Assembly (NCBI GenBank): GCA_963170055.1
Contig: CAUJGJ010000416.1
Location: forward strand, 539,201-549,200
Source: Halisarca cf. caerulea
Taxonomy: Eukaryota; Porifera; Demospongiae; Chondrillida; Halisarcidae
Direction: 5' to 3'
Length of the DNA stretch: 10,000 nt
The stretch's first letter is position 1, and each line of letters opens with the position of its first letter. Under the pieces are notes generated by a model. It made no database searches and was not told where the DNA came from. It saw nothing but the letters and a program-made list of their open reading frames with translations. Below are positions 5,188-10,000 of this stretch, in pieces. Both the position numbers and the translations under genes were made by a program.

Positions 5188-7926
5188 CTGGAGCAGGAGC
5201 ACAGTTTATGATAACCAGACTAGATCTCCATCATTCACACTATAGCTTACCTGGAGTAGCAACATATTCTATGGGGGTGGGGCGTGGGTTGGTCACATGG
5301 ACAACTTGTGGACTGCCATTGTCTCCGCTTGAAGACGGGGATTCCCCTTGCTTACGGTGGTGGGTGTGGTTGTCCCCGCCTTCAATTGTGGGATAAGGTG
5401 TGGGTTCTGTGGAGAGGAACTGACCCACGGGCATTTGCAGTCCACTCATCAGTGCAGGGTCCACAGAAATGCCTACAGAAGGCATTTGGAGTCTACTCAT
5501 CCATGCAGGGTCCGCAGGGATGCTTACAGAAGTATAATAACTGTGGGAAACTTTGGCGAGGGTTTTAATTTGCGCATTGATGATTATGTAGAAGAACACC
5601 AAATTTAAAATGCATCAAAATTAAAATCATAATTACAGAAGGTATGTTTCCCCTTAGTTTCTTGGATAATTTTCTCAGTCGCTATGTTTTTAATGTAAAA
5701 ACTGACAGCAGAACAACAAACTAGCTACGATTATAGGACAAACCCCCCTCAATCATTGAAATTTATAATAGATTATAGCATTTATGTTCCATTTGCCAAA
5801 TTTAATTCTCGCCAATACCATTTGGAAACGAATTTGCAAATATAATGTCTGCCAAAGTTTCCACAATCTGAAAAGTACAGATGTAAAGGTATTATGTGGA
5901 ATACGTACACACTTACCCTCATCTCCACTGCTACCATCACCGTCACCTGAAGGGAAAACTCGACTTCTTCTAGGACCTGCAAGCAGTAGAGGATACTTGT
6001 CAAACACAGTCAAATCAACAATGACTGTTCGAGAGTGCACACTCTGCTGGTGTACGAATGTGCCTGCCTTACAATGCTTGTCAACCTTCAAAACAACACA
6101 CACACAACACACACAGAGACACATGCATGCATGCGCATAAACACACACCACAAACACACACACACACACACACACACAATGCCTTTTATTCGGAGTACGT
6201 ATGTACGTACGTACATACAATGTACATGACCACAACAATTTTCAATCCTTGTCAGAACAGAATAGCACAGAAACAATTATTCTTACTACAGTACACTGAT
6301 CACAATCTACTGTAAAATTATTGACAAGGCAGACAAATTTAAAATTGAAGGTGAAATCACAGACATACACATGCACACACACACACACACAAAGAAAAAA
6401 ACAACAAAAAAAAAACAAACACATACACACATACATGCAGGTGCAGTCTAACAAATATTTACTCACACAAAAAACAACATGCGGGCATTATACGACTAAT
6501 TGATCTATCAGGTCTTTGCACTTCGTTTCCTTGGATACTTTGATGTTTCCGTGAGCTGGATGGAGATGGTTGCTTGTCCCTCACTGCACAACCTACCATG
6601 GAAGTCAAACACCATTAAACTTACACATACTGCAATCCTGTTGAGTGCTGTGAACTATCAACCAAGTTGGAGAGTAGCTCTATTCATAAAACCCCCATAC
6701 TATCAATTCTATAGATTCTGAAACACATTAGATAGATAGATAGATAGATATTATTATCTTTCAACAGGAAAAGCCCCATCAGCAACTTGCTGGTCTTCCT
6801 GGGGGTCCTGCAAACAGTTTAATAAACATAACAGGTAACAAGTAACAAAGAAAAAAAAAGCTTGACAGTGAAGGAAAATACAATACGAGTGATTTGTAAT
6901 ATGCATGGGAAATTAAAGTGTATGTCATGTGAGGCCATTAGATAAAATTTGATCAATGATAATTATATACAAACAATAGAATTAAACATACCAATAGAAC
7001 CCACAATTTACAAGGACAAACAGAGTGCAATCAAATGACAGAGAGGTTATCTACTGATTAGAAATTCTTTGGCAAGTTTCTTGAAATGATTTTGATTTCT
7101 AGCTTCTCTAACTCTATCAGGTAGTTGATTCCATTCTTGGGCACCCTTAAAACTGAATGAATTTCGATACCAGTTTACATCTATTAACTGCTGCACATAT
7201 CGTCGGATTTGCATATTATACTACAACAATTCTCATGCACAGAACCGATTATGCAGTTGTTGGAGTATCTTTGATGATATTAGTGAGTATTCACTGTAAC
7301 AGTTTCTCGTCTGCCAAAGCAAGACATCATCCAACAATGACAATTCTGAGACAGCACTATAAGCTTAACAGGAAATAGCTTGTCAATTAGGTGAACTATA
7401 CGTAAGATGTAGGACTACAAGCTCCTAACATGCGTACCTTGTCTGCTAACATTCTTCTCTCTGTCACTAGAACTGGTTTTGTCATCTTCTCTCACTCCAT
7501 GACCTACGTACATGAAGTGGAGGGTACAGGAACCTATACTATCTACGCAGGTACTGATGTCACAACGACAGAATAGAATGCTTGAATTACAAATGATAGA
7601 TGAACGAAAAGAGGAAGTATTAAGGAAAGGTGGGTAACTTGGAACGGCAGGTAATTTGGCCAAAAGCCGTGCCAACCAGAAGCTACATCCATCATTTCTT
7701 GTATGTATTATCTCCATGAAGGGGGAGTTTGGCAGTATAGCAAGGATGGTAGGGCAACTTAACCACAACGAAAGTTACTGGCCCTGTTCCAAATTACGCC
7801 CCTTTACCTTATGGTCTGAAATCACATTCAACGATGATTTCCTTCAAACTAACCAGAGAAATGGCTGTGTCCCAATTCTTTTGATTCGCTTGGATCTGAT
7901 TTTTCTGACAGGGCCTTCTCGGCCAT
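5026..7926 (-). CDS. Multi-exon gene, unknown Ser/Pro/charged protein, 3' end missing
   Basis: I join six minus-strand exons: 7926-7854, 7503-7438, 6592-6494, 5976-5917, 5406-5251 and 5187-5026. All introns are GT..AG and all are phase 1; each exon is open in the joined frame. The coding length is about 616 bases, or 205 residues. The protein has no signal peptide or membrane segment. It is rich in Ser, Pro, Lys, Arg, Glu and Gly, has SPSSS-like clusters, and is probably intrinsically disordered. I recognise no domain, so no function is given. The start at 7926 has G at -3 and +4, and a TAA lies in frame two codons upstream. Transposon relics and simple repeats all fall in the predicted introns. 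The last exon ends at a donor, so the gene continues to lower coordinates. Splice sites are predicted by eye; exons may be missing. Confidence 0.6.
5251..5406 (-). CDS. Exon 5 of the minus-strand gene
   Basis: The preferred acceptor is ttcctctccacag (start 5406); the donor is gtaagc after ACT CCA G. The peptide runs PTPYPTIEGGDNHTHH .. NPRPTPIEYVATP, with SPSSSGDNGSP in the middle. Two upstream acceptors, with starts at 5472 and 5550, keep the same phase and would add 22 or 48 residues. The 5550 site lies inside a foldback repeat arm and is less likely. Confidence 0.65.
5431..5532 (-). repeat. 51-bp tandem duplication at the exon 5 acceptor region
   Basis: Two 51-bp copies (5532-5482 and 5481-5431, minus strand) begin cttctgta(a/g)gcat and share ggaccctgca.tgatgagt.. 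They stay in frame with exon 5 and would encode two similar 17-residue units (IPADPAWMSRLQMP and ISVDPALMSGLQMP). Only the second copy carries the in-phase acceptor tag|gc; in the first copy the corresponding AG has moved by one base. Confidence 0.7.
5541..5866. mobile_element. Foldback/MITE-like element in intron 4
   Basis: The left arm ctgtgggaaactttggcg (from 5541) continues with ttttaatttgcgca. The right arm, read on the minus strand from 5866, gives ttgtggaaactttggcag followed by attatatttgcaaa. The arms are imperfect inverse copies about 36 bp long. The interior is AT-rich with motifs such as aaaatgcatcaaaatta. No clear target duplication was found. Confidence 0.5.
5917..5976 (-). CDS. 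Exon 4 of the minus-strand gene
   Basis: A strong acceptor (ctactgcttgcag) and a strong donor (gtaagtg) bound 60 bases, phase 1 both sides. The peptide is PRRSRVFPSGDGDGSSGDE, a basic patch followed by an acidic Gly/Ser run. Confidence 0.6.
6090..6222. repeat. CA-rich microsatellite and GTAC palindrome
   Basis: (CA)n runs with interruptions cover 6090-6178. A perfect 20-bp palindrome gtatgtacgtacgtacatac follows at 6199-6218. The tract lies in predicted intron 3. Confidence 0.9.
6361..6440. repeat. Second CA/A-rich microsatellite
   Basis: A (CA)n run near 6372-6391 is followed by A-rich DNA and more CA-rich sequence to about 6440. It also lies in predicted intron 3, close to the exon 3 donor. 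Confidence 0.85.
6494..6592 (-). CDS. Exon 3 of the minus-strand gene
   Basis: The acceptor is ccatggtag (start 6592); a second in-phase acceptor tgtgcag would start at 6583. The donor gtataa is less standard. The peptide includes VRDKQPSPSSSRKHQ and EVQRPDRSIS. Phase 1 on both sides. Confidence 0.5.
6729..7372 (-). mobile_element. 5'-truncated, decayed non-LTR retrotransposon (LINE) 3' end
   Basis: On the minus strand, 7214-7047 ends with RNSFSFKGAQEWNQLPDRVR and FKKLAKEFLI before TAA. This matches the usual LINE reverse transcriptase tail pattern (S/F..GA..WN.LP...R......FK..L...L). Further upstream, about 7372-7250, YSAVSELSLLDDVLLWQTR resembles the segment that precedes this tail in CR1/L2/Jockey-like proteins. 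In-frame stops and missing sequence between the two show decay. A 3' UTR of about 300 bases ends in gttgaaagataataata and a (TATC)n tail (6731-6750), a typical LINE 3' terminus. The whole copy lies in predicted intron 2, in the gene's orientation. Confidence 0.75.
6731..6750. repeat. (GATA)n microsatellite tail
   Basis: Five GATA units directly abut the LINE 3' end and probably served as its 3' tail. Confidence 0.9.
7438..7503 (-). CDS. Exon 2 of the minus-strand gene
   Basis: Acceptor tacgtag and donor gtacgc bound 66 bases, phase 1 on both sides. The peptide is HGVREDDKTSSSDREKNVSR then Q. It is strongly charged and continues the character of exon 1. Confidence 0.6.
7504..7853 (-). other. 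Predicted intron 1 of the minus-strand gene
   Basis: It is 350 bp, donor gttagt and acceptor tacgtag. No repeat or additional exon with matching phase was recognised in it. Confidence 0.45.
7854..7926 (-). CDS. Exon 1 of the minus-strand gene (start codon)
   Basis: It encodes 24 residues starting MAEKALSEKSDPSES and ends TCT G before the donor gttagt (phase 1). The charged composition, the Kozak-like context AGCTATGG and the upstream in-frame TAA support a true start. Confidence 0.55.
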
Positions 7927-8188
7927 AGCTTACACTGTTTTCTGGTAATGTTCTCGTTTCAGTACTTGTAAGAAGGAGCTTGCTTCTCGACTCTCGACAA
8001 CCAGAGCAAAGTGGATACTATAAAACTTTGACCATAGATCTATGCTCGGATCATATGCACTCCATACTACGTAGTGTCTATTTGCTCGGATCAAATTGTG
8101 GGCGCAGGTAGTTTCCCGCCAAATCTCACAAAAGAGCGCGAAAAACGCAAGGCCAGCGGCGACCGAGAACTGAGCTTGCTAGATTATC
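7927..8188 (-). other. Possible 5' leader of the minus-strand gene
   Basis: An acceptor-like cttgtttttcag ends at 8189, and a donor-like gag|gtacgt lies at 8422/8421 on the minus strand, so a non-coding first exon (about 8600-8423) could be spliced to this leader. Several upstream ATGs would lie in it, so transcription may instead start closer to 7926. Confidence 0.25.
8112..8143. promoter_or_regulatory. Pair of E2F-type binding sites
   Basis: TTTGGCGGGAAA (minus strand, 8123-8112) and TTTCGCGC (minus strand, 8143-8136) both fit the E2F consensus TTTSSCGC and are separated by 12 bases. Such sites near a start usually mark cell-cycle-controlled (G1/S) genes. Confidence 0.5.
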
Positions 8189-8572
8189 CTGAAAAACAAG
8201 AAGAAACATTTCACGTACTCTTTAGCACGAGGAAGCTAATACAGTAGTCGGTAGTACAGAAGACCTGACAACGTACGTGTAACCAGTGTTCAAGCGCCCC
8301 AGCCACAGAATATCCACATGTACAATTGTACACGAGTAGGAATTAACGCGTTACAGCACAGGACACGTGTGCAGTGCAACCTGGCAATACACTAGGGTCG
8401 AGTATCGGTGTACAAACGTACCTCAGTGAACTTCCCTGTTTACTACAAGTTTGACAAGTTTTATAATCTTAGGGCGAGTCTACTACACCCCGGGGGCGGA
8501 CAACCACGCCCATAAATTCCCCTTCGACATCCTCGTCGTCCGTCTGGTCTGTTGAGCAGTTGGTCGAGTAAA

Positions 8573-9120
<548 letters not shown>

Positions 9121-9258
9121 CCTACTGTATGTGAGGAGTGTCCGGTTGTCTTCTCTGAACACACTCTATACGCAGTCTACACTCAGTACACACTCAGGAG
9201 TGAGCTGATGTGTAGGTGACGAACTGGATCATAGTATGACATCATGATGGAGAGAGGA

Positions 9259-9264
9259 AATAAA
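9259..9264 (+). terminator. Candidate polyadenylation signal AATAAA
   Basis: A canonical AATAAA lies 139 bases after the TGA of the predicted plus-strand exon C. On its own such a hexamer is weak evidence in AT-rich DNA. Confidence 0.35.
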
Positions 9265-9519
9265 CATGTATTGATGGGTACATACGCATATGGACAAATG
9301 CTGATTTTTAGCAATTTTGGCATATTTTTTTCATGATGACACTTGAGTACGGACACCATCAATAGGCCTCACAGGTCCACTTCCCAATCTGAAGTTTAAG
9401 GGCAATTTTTTCTTGTCACTGGTCCTTTTATCTGAACCCTTTCTGAACTGGATGTGTTGTGTCGTGTCATTCATGTCCTGTACATGTGGACATTCACTAG
9501 TTTGAGTTCTTAAAAGCCG
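9265..9519. other. Unannotated DNA
   Basis: No repeat, RNA or convincing exon was seen. It could hold 3' UTR of genes on either side. Confidence 0.4.
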
Positions 9520-9578
9520 TCAAATTGGAGCTTTTTCACCCGTGCCAAGTGACACTGTTTTCACTTTAGTCAATGTAT
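9520..9578 (-). CDS. Possible terminal exon of another minus-strand gene
   Basis: After an acceptor-like catacttgtgcag, a phase-1 open run reads DTLTKVKTVSLGTGEKAPI and ends in TGA. Upstream exons would lie beyond the palindromic microsatellite or outside the window. It is too short to identify, and no AATAAA was seen just after it on this strand. Confidence 0.2.
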
Positions 9579-9599
9579 CTGCACAAGTATGGTCTTCAT

Positions 9600-10000
9600 C
9601 CCTTGAACATGCAAGTGTGTATGTACATATGTACATACACACTTGCATGCACATACGTACGTATGTATAATAATGTATGTATACTGAGACTATTATCATA
9701 TGTATACATACGCATCCTTTGAACTCGTATACGTACGTACGTATGTGTGTTTGCATGCATGTGTGTACGTACATATGTAGAGTATGTACGTATGTTTTAA
9801 GACCATTTTCTTGACTGTCTTGTGTCATTGTGTGTGTGTTTGCATGTATACAGTGTCCACATGTAGTGACAGTGTAGCCGCTATCCATTGTACACATATG
9901 TACGTATGCGTATGTACATATGTACATACGTATGTGTATGTACATATATTATACATATGTACATATGTGTATGTACATATGTGCATGCGTGTATGTATGC
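9600..10000. repeat. GTAC/CATATG palindrome-rich tract
   Basis: The tract is made mostly of alternating pyrimidine-purine blocks such as acgtacgt, gtacatatgtac and tgcatgca. Besides the 42-bp palindrome it holds cgtatgtacatatgtacata+cg, a perfect 22-bp palindrome near 9910-9931. It continues past the window end. No gene is supported within it. Confidence 0.85.
9608..9649. repeat. Perfect 42-bp palindrome
   Basis: The left half catgcaagtgtgtatgtaca+t (9608-9628) is followed directly by its exact inverse complement (9629-9649) with no spacer. It could extrude a cruciform or make a hairpin in RNA. Confidence 0.97.

Noticed and set aside
4983..5396. 137-codon plus-strand frame
   Set aside because: It is antisense to exons 5 and 6 and intron 5 of the minus-strand gene, whose splice signals and composition explain the region better.
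5550..5566. In-phase acceptor ccaaag for exon 5
   Set aside because: It has a poor pyrimidine tract and lies in the left arm of the foldback element. Better acceptors exist at 5472 and 5406.
7157..7378. 73-codon plus-strand frame
   Set aside because: It is antisense to the LINE reverse transcriptase relic.
9520..9945. 141-codon minus-strand frame
   Set aside because: Most of it is translated GTAC/CATATG microsatellite. Only the last 19 codons are kept as a weak exon candidate.

Overview
The window is eukaryotic. It has no bacterial-style gene packing or long ORFs. It is AT-rich and carries long CA/GT microsatellites, tandem arrays, several terminal-inverted-repeat elements, a LINE relic, and coding sequence broken into short exons with GT..AG introns. 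An invertebrate animal fits best; a sponge-like genome is my guess, and nothing here proves it. No rRNA, tRNA, CRISPR or bacterial feature was seen.

Left half (about 1-4600) is mostly nested repeats. A hAT-like relic (676-1560) contains a second TIR element (914-1365). Next comes a 91-bp tandem repeat in two blocks, 1574-1910 and 3404-4370. One monomer of the first block carries a 175-bp pogo/Tigger-type MITE at a TA, and the neighbouring monomers preserve the empty site. The two blocks look like one array split by about 1.5 kb. That interruption itself contains a TTAA-flanked, CpG-rich 1154-bp TIR element (2053-3206). A 33-bp minisatellite follows at 4604-5010.

Middle (5026-7926) holds the most gene-like feature: a minus-strand gene of at least six short exons. 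I assembled it by hand from splice signals. Every junction is phase 1, each predicted exon is open in the joined frame, and the recognisable transposon pieces fall inside predicted introns: a LINE 3' end in intron 2, CA repeats in intron 3, a foldback element in intron 4 and the minisatellite in intron 6. The protein starts at an ATG in good context at 7926. It is Ser/Pro/Lys/Arg/Glu-rich and probably disordered, and I do not recognise it. Its 3' end was not found.

Right part: 8100-8640 is relatively CpG-rich, with two consensus-like E2F sites, a GC box and E-boxes. It lies between the minus-strand gene and a possible tiny plus-strand gene (8573-9120, AATAAA at 9259), which would make it a candidate shared promoter. 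A pure (GT)n tract of about 155 bp sits in that small gene's predicted intron. The last 400 bases are GTAC/CATATG-rich and strongly palindromic, including a perfect 42-bp palindrome at 9608-9649.

All splice models are by-eye predictions without transcript support.
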